Assembly: GCA_963817735.1 (NCBI GenBank)
Contig: CAWFPP010000014.1
Coordinates: forward strand, 186,001-250,000
DNA length: 64,000 nucleotides
Direction: 5' to 3'
Source: Bog-473 sp963817735
GTDB lineage: Bacteria; Actinomycetota; Acidimicrobiia; Acidimicrobiales; RAAP-2
Shown: one piece after another, positions 17,841 through 26,560 of the stretch
How positions within the stretch are numbered: the stretch's first letter is position 1
Layout: each line of letters starts with the position of its first letter
Notes under the pieces: model-generated
Databases searched by the model: none
Seen by the model: only the letters and a program-made list of their open reading frames with translations
Told to the model about the DNA's origin: nothing
Program-made: the position numbers and the translations under genes

Positions 17841-19107
17841 TCAACCGGTACTGGTCGTGGTCGTCGTCGTCGTCGTGGTGGACTGCGACGACGTCGTCGA
17901 GGTGGTCGTGGCTCCAGCAGGCGTGGACGTGCTCGTCGTCGTGGAGGGCGACAACGGCGTGGCGGGGGCGATGGTCGTCGGGGCGATCGTGGTCGGCCCG
18001 ATCTGGCGTCGACGACGTGTGGTCGTCGAGGTCGTCGTCGTCGGTGCCGAACCGGTGTCGGCCGAGACTGCAGCCGGTGGGTGGCGTCGAGATGCCTCCC
18101 TGGCCCGGCATCAGGACGGTGCCGGCGCACCCGAAGTTCGAGAAATGCGCGTCGAGCGTGACCGTTCCGCCGTCGGCGAACGTCACCGTTGACGTCGATT
18201 CGCGGATGAACCCCGACGCGTCAATGGAGACGAGGTCGTGGATCGTGCGGTAGCCCTGCGTGGTGAGGGTGGCGATCGCGGCCTCGATCGCGCTCTGCTC
18301 CTCGGAGCTCGTGCCGGGAGCCGTCGCCAGAGAGGTTGGGTCGACGGCCAGCTCGTACTGCGTGACGGCCACCCCGTCGACCGTTGCCGTCCCCACTTCG
18401 GTCGCACCCGTGACAGCCGGTTGTTCCAGGTCGAGGTACCCGGTCGGGCTGGCCATTCCCATCATGGCGACCGCCCCCTCCCGCTGACCGAGCGTGCCCT
18501 CGACGAGGCCGGCAAACCCGGCGAGGGGACTCCCTCCCGCGTCGTGTGGAATCGGGGGTCAGCTGGTTGTCCGTGTCCGATACCTCCCACACCGTCGTGG
18601 GATCGACCCGCACGCCGACCTGCAGCCCGGTCGACGCCGTTCGAACTGATGTCGGCCGATGCCGCCATCGCCATCGGATTCGTGTTGATCGTTCCCGACC
18701 CCTGCACCGTGGTGCTCTGCGAGGCGGGGGACGGCGGGCACGCGGGACCTTGCGCAGCTCAGACCTCCGGCGGCGGCGCTGCTGGCGTACGGCGTTTCGC
18801 TCAGCTGGTAGGTGAAGGCGAAGTTCCCCGAGTCCGTGGTGGCGCTGAGCGCGGCCAGGACCGACCGCTTGGCGAGGCCGCCGCTCACCGTGACGTGGTG
18901 TTGCAGGGCGGACCGTGGCGCAGGTTCGGACCCCGAGGTGGCCAGGAGCCCGACCGGGATGCCGATCAGTGCCACACAGGCCGCGACCCCGAGGACCATG
19001 CCCGCACGACGGGGGTGGGCGCGGGCACGGGGCGACCCCGTCCCTTCGTCGATCCACAGGCCGCCGTCGTCCGAGGACTGCCCCGCACTGCGTGCCGACG
19101 TTCCCAT
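17841..19107 (-). pseudogene. Secreted/anchored protein with Thr-rich tail, paralog B, multiply frameshifted
   Basis: Paralog of the preceding entry with the same domain order. From ATG 19107 it reads MGTSARSAGQ and DDGGLWIDEGTG, then the membrane segment GMVLGVAACVALIGIPVGLL and SALSATTDSGNFAFTYQL. Frame changes near 18780 and 18550 lead to GSGTINTNPMAMAASADI and then TGYLDLEQPAVTGATEVG, VSIDASGFIRE and NFGCAGTVLMPGQ. A last change near 18060 gives the Thr-rich tail, ending at TGA 17841. Frames must be joined at least three times. Both paralogs being broken in similar GC-rich stretches suggests poor base calls, but decay of a redundant pair is also possible. Function unknown. Confidence 0.63.
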
Positions 19108-19189
19108 CGTCCACGGTGGCACCCCCCTTGCCGGCCCGGTGCCGACTGTGGCGCGTGGCCCGCCTGACATGCGGGCTCCGAAGCCATCG

Positions 19190-19735
19190 TACCGAGGGTG
19201 CGAACGCGCGTCCAGGGTCTGCATCCGAATCCGTAAAATTCGTTATGGGGTCTCTGACCAGGGAGAGATCGACCTTTCCGTCCCGGAGGAGTCCGGCCCG
19301 CTCAGCCGACTCGAGCAGGACCCGGGCGGTCGTCCGACATTTGGCGGAGTCCTCGCCGAAGCGGGTTTCGAGCACCGTGGCGAGCGCGTCGGCGTCCCCG
19401 AGCTCCCGGCCCGATGCATCCTCGAGGACGCGGTGGAAGAGAGGCACCGCCCAGCACGCTTCGGCCAGGGCCGCCCTGCGCACCCCGGGATCGTCGGAGA
19501 GGCAGCGGCGCCCGCGGTCGGTGAGGACGACCTGACCCGATCGGCCCGCGACGAGCCCGAAGAGGCTGGCGTTGGCCAAGCGGCTCAGAAAGGCCCCGTT
19601 GCGGACGCCGCTGTACGAGAGGGCCGAGGCGAGGCTGTCGGCGTCCGTTCGTCCGCCCGCTCGGGCCACGGTGCCCGCCAGTGCCAACGAGGCGTCGAGG
19701 CCGTAGGTCACCGAGCGGTAGAGCGAGCGTGCCAT
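19190..19735 (-). CDS. Hypothetical protein, winged-helix/DUF5343-like
   Basis: From ATG 19735 the protein reads RSVTYGLDASLALAG, then a helix-turn-helix-like segment (ASALSYSGVRNGAFLSRL), a turn VLTDRGRRCL, and a pattern of short helices ending near LLRDGKVDLSLV at about 19255. This resembles the DUF5343 family, whose members look like DNA-binding winged helices. The frame stays open as far as 18221, but beyond about 19250 it runs antisense or out of frame to paralog B and looks non-coding, so the true stop may have been lost to an indel; the 3' limit given is an estimate. It lies directly upstream of the two secreted paralogs on the same strand. Confidence 0.5.
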
Positions 19736-19857
19736 GCGTGAACTACGGCGCCCCGGCCAACGAGCTCATGGATCCACGACTCCTTCCGCGGTGCGGACCA
19801 CCTTAGTTTTCCAGGTGAGGTCGCCCCATCGGCCCCACCTCCGTCGGGACGAACCCC

Positions 19858-19863
19858 TATCCT
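19858..19863 (+). promoter_or_regulatory. -10 box (TATCCT) upstream of the MoxR operon
   Basis: TATCCT ends 7 nt before GTG 19871, which opens a 12-codon reading frame leading into the MoxR gene. Confidence 0.45.
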
Positions 19864-19870
19864 CTGGCCC

Positions 19871-19909
19871 GTGCGCGCCATGGCGGCTCGAGCCATGAGA
19901 GGGCGATGA
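19871..19909 (+). CDS. Possible 12-residue leader peptide of the MoxR operon
   Basis: GTG 19871 sits 7 nt behind a TATCCT box, as at the other leaderless starts here. It encodes MRAMAARAMRGR and stops at TGA 19907-19909, overlapping the MoxR ATG (19906) as ATGA. This could couple leaderless initiation to MoxR translation. It may instead be a chance frame; an indel could also have separated it from MoxR. Confidence 0.3.
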   Translation: MRAMAARAMRGR

Positions 19910-20942
19910 CTTCCGGGGGAGGCGACGCGGACGACAGGCGCATGGTCGGGCTCGTGCTCACACCCGAGGCGGCCGAGCAGCTCGGTGGGCTGTATGCCCG
20001 GATCGTCGAGTCGGTGCAGAGCGTCCTGTACGCCGACGACGAGATGGTGCAGCTCGCAGTCGGGTGCCTGCTCGCCCAGGGCCACCTGCTGGTCGAGGAC
20101 CTCCCGGGACTGGGCAAGACCACGCTGGCCAAGGCACTCGCCCGTTCGCTGGGGCTCGACTTCCACCGGGTGCAGTTCACCGCCGACCTGCTGCCCGCAG
20201 ACGTGACCGGCGCCATGGTCCTCGATCGGGATCGGGGAGAACCCATCTTCCGTCCCGGCCCCATCTTCACCAACGTCTTGATGGCGGACGAGCTGAACCG
20301 GGCATCGGCCCGGTCGCAATCCGCCCTCCTCGAGGCGATGGAGGAGCGCCAGGTCACCGCGGACGGCACCACCATGCCCCTGCCCCGGCCCTTCATGGTG
20401 CTCGCCACCCAGAACCCCTTCGACGCCGCGGGCACCTCGCCCCTCCCGCACGGCCAGCGCGACCGTTTCCTGCTGCGTCTCTCCCTGGGCTACCCCAGCC
20501 GGGCACACGAGGACCGCCTCCTGACGCGCGTCGGTCCGCCACCGCACCGTCGACGCGCTGGGTCCGGCGCTCACGCGATCGGACCTCGACGCATTGCTCG
20601 GCGCCGTCGCGCGACGTGCACGTCTCGGACGCCATACGGGGCTACATCCTCGACATCGTCGCCGCCAGCCGCGCCCACCCCGCTCTGGCCGTGGGCGCGT
20701 CACCTCGGGGTGCCCTTGCCCTCCGACAGGCGTCCTGCGCCATGGCGTTGGCGGCGGGTCGGCACTATGTCGTTCCCTCCGACGTGCAGCGTGCGGTCGA
20801 GCCGGCGCTCGGCCACCGACTCGTCCTCCTGCCGGGCAGCGAGCGCTCCGGCACCGGCGTCCACGAGGTCGTGACGGACCTCGTCCAGCACATCCCCATT
20901 CCGGGGCCCGAGACACTGGCCGACGCCCGCACCGGGACCTGA
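19906..20942 (+). pseudogene. MoxR family AAA+ ATPase, two frameshifts near 20540 and 20612
   Basis: AAA+ ATPase of the MoxR class. Walker A is LPGLGKTTL, Walker B region VLMADELNRA, and sensor motif VLATQNPFD, all within ATG 19906 to about 20530. The frame then changes to VDALGPALTRSDLDALLGAVA and again to DVHVSDAIRGYILDIVAASR, reaching TGA 20942 after the lid region (RGALALRQASCAMALAAGR). Joined, it is a normal MoxR of about 345 residues. MoxR ATPases act as chaperones that mature partner proteins. The next genes, DUF58 and a transglutaminase-like membrane protein, are the classic partners. Indels in an otherwise conserved gene suggest sequencing error. Confidence 0.82.
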
Positions 20943-20947
20943 GCGCG

Positions 20948-22145
20948 ATGGCCCGCGAGACCACCACGCGCGGCCGATCCGAGCTGGCCCGCCACGACGC
21001 GCGTCGCTGGACCTGCATCACCCGGCTGCGACCAACCTGGCGCGGCGTGTCGGTCGCCGTCGTGGCCGCCACCCTCGTCGTGGTCGAGATCGTCACGGGC
21101 GACACCGCCCTCCTGCTCGTGCTGGTGGTCGTGGCCGTCCCCTTCGTCGTGGCCCCGGTCATGGTCCTCGGGCGCGCCCAACGTGGCGAGGGCGTCGAGG
21201 TCCACCTGATGATCGCCCCCCCCGTGGTCCCCGTCGGCGCCCCGAGCCGCCTCCTGGTCCAGCTGACGCCGTTCGGGTGCTGCCGACGGCCCTCCGTTGA
21301 GCCTCGATCGACCGTCGGAGCATTGGCGCGTCGGAATCCCGAGCGGGCCGCCTGCGGCCGAACCCCCAGCTCCGCCGTTCACGCTGGCCCCGGAGGTCGG
21401 GCGCCTGATCCGCTGGGACCGGCTGATGCCCGATGAGCACGCGTCGGCGACCCTGTCGTTGCCCACCGGGCGGCGCGGCGTCTTCACGATCGGACCCCTG
21501 CGCCTGTGGGTGCACGATCCCTTCGCCTTGTTCGGCCTGACGGTCGCCACAGCCAGACCCGTCATGCTCGTCGTCCACCCGCCCGCCGTCGTCGGCACGA
21601 CACCGCCTGCAGCCCGTCCGGGATGGAGCGGATCGACGCAGTTCGGCGATGGTCCGGCCGGCGTGCACTCCGATGATCCGGGAGGCGAATGGAGCGGGCT
21701 GCGGCCGTACGAGCCGGGGGACCGCCTGCACCTCCTCTCCTGGCAGGCCGAAGCCCGCTTCGGGTCTCTGCTCGTCCATGACTTCCGCCCGGAATCCGAG
21801 GACGTGGTGAGCGTCGTGCTCGACGACCGGGCCCTTGTGCACCGGCGTGATGCATTCGAGAGAGCCTTGGGTGTCGTATACGGCTTCGTCTCGACAGCAG
21901 GAGGACGCGCCGCGGACTACGACGTGTCCACGCTCTCGGGACGCCGGGTCCGGGGCTCGACCACGCCCGAGGGGCTGGTCGCGTTGATGACCTTCCTCGC
22001 CGAGGTCCGACCCACGCGCTCGAGCCTTCATGCCCTGCCGTCCGCAGCGGCACTGTCCCTCGGCGCTCCGGTGATCACGACGCCGACCGCGGCGCCGTCC
22101 CTTCCCCTCTCGCTCCATCCGGGGTCGGTCGTGGTGGTCGAGTGA
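20948..22145 (+). pseudogene. DUF58 domain-containing protein, frameshift near 21268
   Basis: From ATG 20948 there is a basic N-terminus and two adjacent membrane helices (SVAVVAATLVVVEIV and ALLLVLVVVAVPFVVAPVMVL), then a change of frame at about 21262-21272 into a domain with GRRGVFTIGPLRLWVHDPFA and the DUF58 signature WSGLRPYEPGDRLHLLSWQA, to TGA 22145. DUF58 proteins have a VWA-like fold after two helices and work with MoxR ATPases. The start is 3 nt after the MoxR stop and the end overlaps the transglutaminase gene, so this is the middle gene of a three-gene operon. Function is unknown beyond this association. Confidence 0.8.
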
Positions 22146-24388
22146 TGGGCACGCTCCGGCGCCTCGGACCCGACGTCTGGTTGCTGGCGGCTTCGGTGCT
22201 CGCCGCCGCCGCGGTCGGGCGGCTGTTCCAGGGCGATCCCGGGGGACGGGTCCTGGTTCCCTTGCTCGTCTCGGCTGCGGTGGGCTCTGCGGTGCCGACC
22301 CTCTTGGCCGCCCTGCGGGTCGCGCTGCCCGTCCGGGCCGTCGCGGGAACCGTCGCCGTGATCCTCACGAGCATCTGGACGTCGGTCGGCACCGCAACCG
22401 CGTTCGGCCTCCCGACCGTGCACACGTGGCACGTGGTGCAGGCGGACCTGCGCACGGCGCGGCCCCTGCTCGGTCAATTCGCCGTCCCGTTCCCTCCCGT
22501 CCCAGGACTCGTGTTCCTGGCGGCGATGGCCTGCGGCGTCGTGGCGCTCGTCGCGTCGCTCCTCCTGCGCGCCAGCGACAACCCGGACCGGTTGTATCCG
22601 GGGCTCGCCCTTCTCGGCCCGTTGGGCCTTCTCGCGTTCGCCTGCAGCCAGAGCACGGCACGTTCGATGACGGTTTTCGTCGTGCTCTACGTCGCTGCCG
22701 CAGCACTGACCCTGACCACGGCTCGGGCTGCACCTGTCCAGCCATCGCACGCAACCCGTCTGCGGAGGTGGGCCACTCCGGCCGCACTGACGGCCTGCAC
22801 CATGGCTGGAGTCGTCCTCGTGGCCGTGCTCCTGACGTCGAGCGAAGGAGGTGCCGGGTCGTCCGGTCCCGGCGTGGCGCCGGCCGTGCCGCTGAGCGCG
22901 GAGTCGCTCACCTCGAATCTGCTCGCGGTCGAGGTGCACGACGCCAATGACGTGCTGTTCCAGGCGAACAGCCGCTACCGCACCTATTGGCAGGTGGCCG
23001 TCCTGAACGTCCTGCGCAACGGCGTGTGGGTTCCCGATCCGGGTACGACGGCAGCGGCGCACGGCACTGGGGTGGTGGGTCAATCGGGGCCGGGTGCTGC
23101 GTCGTCGGGCTCGGGCTCGGGGGACTTCAAGGCGACAGTCCGGATACAGGACCTCGCGAGTCGCATTCTCCCCGTCCCACCGGGGACGGTCGCGCTGGCG
23201 GGAACACCGGCCACGTTGACGGCCGTGGGCGCCGTCGCGCCCACCGCGACGACGTCGGGGCAGCAGTACACCACCTTGTCTCCGCCTCCGGTGACCCAAC
23301 CCGGGACTCTCGGCGGCAATGCGCCCGTGGCGACATATCCGCCGAGCCTCGTGCAGGCCGAGACCGCGCTCCCCGTTCTCCCACCGAGCATCGCGGCGTT
23401 GGCGCGTTCCATCGCGTTCGGAGCACAGGGCCCGCTGAGCGAGGCGGAGTTGTTGACCAACTGGTTCCGCTCCGGCCGGTTCCACTACACCCTGAGTCCG
23501 CCGGCATCCCCGCCGGGCACCGATCCCTTGGTCAGCTTCCTCACCCAGACCCGATCGGGCAGCTGCGAGCAGTTCGCCGGCGCGTACGTGGTGTTGGCCC
23601 GGTCCCTCGGCCTGCCGAGCCGCGTGGTCGTGGGGTTCACGGCCGGCCGGTACAGCGGGCCCGGCGAGGTCAGCGTGCAGGGTGCGGACGCGCACGCGTG
23701 GCCGCAGGTGTACCTCGGGCCGGGGGCAGGGTGGGTGTCCTTCGAGCCCACCCCCCAACAACCCCGCGGCGAGGTCGCCCCCGAGGGCGTGATCGGGCCC
23801 AGCGGTGTGACGCTGACGACACCGGGCGCTCCACCGACGACGGCCCCGTCCGGGACGGCGCCGTTCTCCGTGCCGACGACGGTGCCGACCCCGGTCGGGT
23901 CGAGCGGCGGCACGCCGACCACGGCCGCAGCGGGTTCGGGGGCGGGGTCGGGTGCGGGTGTCGTCGGGTGGGCACTCGGTGGCGCCGCAGCGGTGCTGGT
24001 GGTCCTTCTGGTGCTGTTCCTCGTTCGCCGCCGGCGCTGGTCCCCGGCGGGCCGCGCCCCGGACCAGTTGGCGCTGCTCGCCCAGGCCGAGGTCGAGCGA
24101 GCGCTGCGTCGGGCGGGGGTCGAGCGCCCCTTGTGGCAGCCCCTGGACCTCTTCTTCGAGGATCTGCGCCCGGACCCCGCGGACCCCGCGAGCGCCGGGG
24201 CGGGCGACGGCGGCGCGTCCCTGATCGCGGACGGCATCATGGTCGCTGAGTCGGTGGACGCCGCCCTGTTCGATCCGTTCGGCACGTCCGAGGAGCGGAG
24301 TCGCGCTGCGTATCAGGCTGCTCTCCGGGTGCGGAAGCAGCTGAAGGATGCGGCGGCCTCCCGGGTGGGAGCGGCTGACCGCCCGTAG
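22145..24388 (+). CDS. TgpA-like transglutaminase domain membrane protein
   Basis: A 747-residue integral membrane protein. About seven hydrophobic helices fill residues 8-235, an extracytoplasmic transglutaminase-like core follows, then a Thr/Pro/Gly-rich linker, one more helix (GGAAAVLVVLLVLFLVRRRR) and a cytoplasmic DUF4129-like tail. The core shows Cys474 in SGSCEQFAGAYV and His517 in AHAWPQVY; the third position, usually Asp, is Glu534 in FEPTP, a common variant in this family. With MoxR and DUF58 this is a conserved three-gene module. The enzyme may cross-link or hydrolyse cell-envelope proteins. A GTG 3 nt upstream could also start it. Confidence 0.88.
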   Translation: MGTLRRLGPDVWLLAASVLAAAAVGRLFQGDPGGRVLVPLLVSAAVGSAVPTLLAALRVALPVRAVAGTVAVILTSIWTSVGTATAFGLPTVHTWHVVQADLRTARPLLGQFAVPFPPVPGLVFLAAMACGVVALVASLLLRASDNPDRLYPGLALLGPLGLLAFACSQSTARSMTVFVVLYVAAAALTLTTARAAPVQPSHATRLRRWATPAALTACTMAGVVLVAVLLTSSEGGAGSSGPGVAPAVPLSAESLTSNLLAVEVHDANDVLFQANSRYRTYWQVAVLNVLRNGVWVPDPGTTAAAHGTGVVGQSGPGAASSGSGSGDFKATVRIQDLASRILPVPPGTVALAGTPATLTAVGAVAPTATTSGQQYTTLSPPPVTQPGTLGGNAPVATYPPSLVQAETALPVLPPSIAALARSIAFGAQGPLSEAELLTNWFRSGRFHYTLSPPASPPGTDPLVSFLTQTRSGSCEQFAGAYVVLARSLGLPSRVVVGFTAGRYSGPGEVSVQGADAHAWPQVYLGPGAGWVSFEPTPQQPRGEVAPEGVIGPSGVTLTTPGAPPTTAPSGTAPFSVPTTVPTPVGSSGGTPTTAAAGSGAGSGAGVVGWALGGAAAVLVVLLVLFLVRRRRWSPAGRAPDQLALLAQAEVERALRRAGVERPLWQPLDLFFEDLRPDPADPASAGAGDGGASLIADGIMVAESVDAALFDPFGTSEERSRAAYQAALRVRKQLKDAAASRVGAADRP

Positions 24389-24391
24389 GCG

Positions 24392-24943
24392 TCAGGGCTC
24401 GAGGCACTCCGCCAGGGTCACCTCGTGGCTGCCGTCGCGATGCTGGGGGAGATGCCTGGTGGAGTACGCGTCGGCGTTGACCCGCACCGCATCCGGGCTC
24501 ACCGCGCCCAGCCGGATGCGGGCCGGAACGCCCAGCGCCATGGCGCCGGCCGGGACCTCCGTCCCCGGGCGGACCACGGCACCGGCACCGACGAGGGAAC
24601 CGGAGCGGCAGACGACCCCCTCCAGGACGGTGGCGCCCGAACCGACGAGCACCAGGTCCTCGAGGACACAGCCCTCGAGATGCACCAGGTGCCCGATCAC
24701 GCAGTCGTCCCCGATCCGCGTCTGCCGCACGGCTTGGGTGTGGACGACGGACCCGTCCTGTATCGAGGTCCGGGCGCCGATCACGATCGGACCGTTGTCG
24801 GCCCGGATGACGGCCCCCGGCCACACGCTCGAGCCCGGTCCGATGCGGACCTCGCCGATCAGGACCGCGAGAGGGTGGATGTAGGCATCAGGGTGGATCC
24901 GCGGTCGTTCGTCGCCCAACGCGTAGAGAGTCATGGCGGACAT
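24392..24943 (-). CDS. Gamma carbonic anhydrase-like hexapeptide-repeat protein
   Basis: A 183-residue left-handed beta-helix protein with isoleucine/valine-rich hexapeptide turns (IGEVRIGPGSSVWPGAVIRAD and onward). In the gamma-CA family three His bind zinc. His67 (VVHTQ) and His84 (IGH) are conserved, but the third ligand position, normally His in LHGC, is Glu89 in HLEGC, with a His two residues earlier. Actual carbonic anhydrase activity is therefore uncertain; the PaaY/YrdA-like group is an alternative. It ends 3 nt from the convergent transglutaminase gene. Confidence 0.82.
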   Translation of the reverse strand: MSAMTLYALGDERPRIHPDAYIHPLAVLIGEVRIGPGSSVWPGAVIRADNGPIVIGARTSIQDGSVVHTQAVRQTRIGDDCVIGHLVHLEGCVLEDLVLVGSGATVLEGVVCRSGSLVGAGAVVRPGTEVPAGAMALGVPARIRLGAVSPDAVRVNADAYSTRHLPQHRDGSHEVTLAECLEP

Positions 24944-25021
24944 TCAAACAGCGGGCGCGAGAGCGGGTTGTCGCGCAGTGCTCGCCGGCGCTGACGCGCC
25001 AGGCCGCCTGACGGCCAGCGT

Positions 25022-26344
25022 TCAACCGTCGGCGAGCAGCAAGCCGTCGGCGCTGACCGCCACGTGGATCGGCGTGAGCCCCCGCGGGGCCGGCGGGCTG
25101 ACGACGGCGCCGGTTGCGGGGTCGAACTCCGAGCCGTGGCATGGACACACAATCAGCTTGGCGCCGGGCGAGTAACCGACCGTGCAGCCTGCGTGTGGAC
25201 AGACGGCGTCGTAAGCCACGAACTGGTCCTTGGCGAGCTGCAACACGAGCCCAGGATCACCCGTCGCCGGGTCCGTGAACGTGGCCGCGCCGCCAACGGG
25301 CACCTGGCTGGCCGCGCCGATGCGTGTGCCCGCTGCCGCCGGCGCAGTGCTTGTGGTCGCCCCGGCCGGCGCAGTGCTTGTGGTCGCCCCGGCCGGCGCA
25401 GTGGTTGAGGTGGTTCCAGCGTGGGCGCTCGGCCCGGTGGGTGAGAGGGCAGTGGTGCCGGCACCCCCTGGGCCGGGCGCGCCGCCAACGGCCCGACCGA
25501 GCCCGGCGGCGGCACCCGCTGCCACAGCCCCGATCACTGCGGACGCGGCGACGGCGGTGCCGCCGAGGACGAGAGTCCGGCGGTCCACCGCGTCAGGCCC
25601 CCTTCCCACAATGCGGCCACGCTCGTCGACGAGGAATGGACAGCGGCGCACGTCGCAGGGCTGTCCGCCCTGGGCCGTGCACGTGTCGGCCTCGTAGTTG
25701 CCGCAGACCTGCTGCACCAGCTCGAAGCGGATCGGTACGACGGTCGGCGGGCCGGTCTTGTTCTCGGCCGCCACCCTGGCGGCGATCACTCCGTCGACCG
25801 ACAGCACGCCACCTGAGCCCGCCAAGAGGAGCGGGATCCAGGCGAACAGGAAGACGATGTCGGCGCCGGTGTAGTACGGCGAGGAGTGGAAGCTCACCGT
25901 CAAGAAGAGGGTGAGGGAGAGCAAGACACCGCCCGCCGCCGCCACCCGGGTCCACAGACCGAGAAGTGCCCCCAGCCCGACGGCCAGCTCTGCCAGCGCG
26001 ATGACGATGCCGATGGCCACGGCGAAGCGGAGGAGGTGTCCCAGGAGCCCGTGCACGGGGCTGATCCTGATGGACGCGATCAGCTGGGCCTGAATGCTGG
26101 ACGGGCTGTTGGCGTTGAAAAAATTCGGGTTGGCCAGCTTCTGTAACCCGGCGAAGCAGAAGGTGAATCCGAGGAACGCCCGCAGTGGAAGCAGGGCCCA
26201 CCCGGAGAGAGCGAACGACCGTGGTGGCGGGGCGTCGAAGCGCGTTCGCCGCCGGCGTGCGCCCGATCGGGCCGCGCCGGCCCCTCCCGTCGCCGCATGC
26301 ACGGGAGTGCGCTTGGATGGGACGGGTCGACTCGGTTGTGCCAT
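25022..26344 (-). CDS. DoxX-like membrane domain fused to a Rieske [2Fe-2S] domain
   Basis: A 440-residue, unusual fusion. Residues about 40-185 form a DoxX-type four-helix membrane domain (LPLRAFLGFTFCFAGLQKL; ELAVGLGALLGLWTRVAA; DIVFLFAWIPLLLAGSGG). A cysteine-rich stretch follows (VCGNYEADTC, QPCDVRRC), then a twin-arginine helix DRRTLVLGGTAVAASAVIG, a TTAPAGATTST-type linker and a C-terminal Rieske domain with Cys382-x-His384 and Cys400-x-x-His403, plus the Cys387/Cys402 disulfide pair of bc1-type proteins. The twin Arg suggests Tat-assisted export of the folded cluster. ATG 26344 has GGAGAT 6 nt upstream. It probably moves electrons between quinone and an external partner (inference). 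Confidence 0.85.
   Translation of the reverse strand: MAQPSRPVPSKRTPVHAATGGAGAARSGARRRRTRFDAPPPRSFALSGWALLPLRAFLGFTFCFAGLQKLANPNFFNANSPSSIQAQLIASIRISPVHGLLGHLLRFAVAIGIVIALAELAVGLGALLGLWTRVAAAGGVLLSLTLFLTVSFHSSPYYTGADIVFLFAWIPLLLAGSGGVLSVDGVIAARVAAENKTGPPTVVPIRFELVQQVCGNYEADTCTAQGGQPCDVRRCPFLVDERGRIVGRGPDAVDRRTLVLGGTAVAASAVIGAVAAGAAAGLGRAVGGAPGPGGAGTTALSPTGPSAHAGTTSTTAPAGATTSTAPAGATTSTAPAAAGTRIGAASQVPVGGAATFTDPATGDPGLVLQLAKDQFVAYDAVCPHAGCTVGYSPGAKLIVCPCHGSEFDPATGAVVSPPAPRGLTPIHVAVSADGLLLADG
25341..25404. repeat. 27-bp tandem repeat in the DoxX-Rieske linker
   Basis: About 2.3 copies of a 27-bp unit beginning GGCGCAGTGCTTGTGG (starts 25341, 25368, 25395). On the coding strand it encodes the ATTSTAPAG linker between the Tat-like helix and the Rieske domain, so linker length can change by slippage. 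Confidence 0.75.
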
Positions 26345-26361
26345 GCGGTGATCTCCGATCT

Positions 26362-26553
26362 TCACGGTGACGGGGACAGGCCGCCGAGAATGCGGAGGCG
26401 GCTCCCGACGGCGACGAGCGCTTCTCGAGAGACGGGCGCGGCAAGCTGCCAGGGCTCCATGCCGGCCGCGAGCGACGGCGGGCCGGGGGCGCGGATCTGT
26501 GTTTGGCGGCGCCGCCGGCCGCTGGGCCCGGCGGGGGACCTGGGGACACTCAT
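26362..26553 (-). CDS. Possible small hypothetical protein, 63 aa
   Basis: ATG 26553 lies 8 nt after the stop of the hydrolase-cyclase gene and the frame fills nearly the whole gap to the DoxX-Rieske gene. The N-terminal half is low-complexity Arg/Pro-rich; the C-terminal half (PWQLAAPVSREALVAVG) looks more protein-like. No homology is recognised. It could be an unremarkable spacer frame in GC-rich DNA. Confidence 0.22.
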   Translation of the reverse strand: MSVPRSPAGPSGRRRRQTQIRAPGPPSLAAGMEPWQLAAPVSREALVAVGSRLRILGGLSPSP

Positions 26554-26560
26554 CTCCGGC

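Noticed and set aside
18221..19250. Continuation of the winged-helix protein to a 504-residue product
   Set aside because: Beyond about residue 165 the frame reads out of frame across paralog B and is Arg/His/Pro-rich without structure; treated as read-through of a lost stop.
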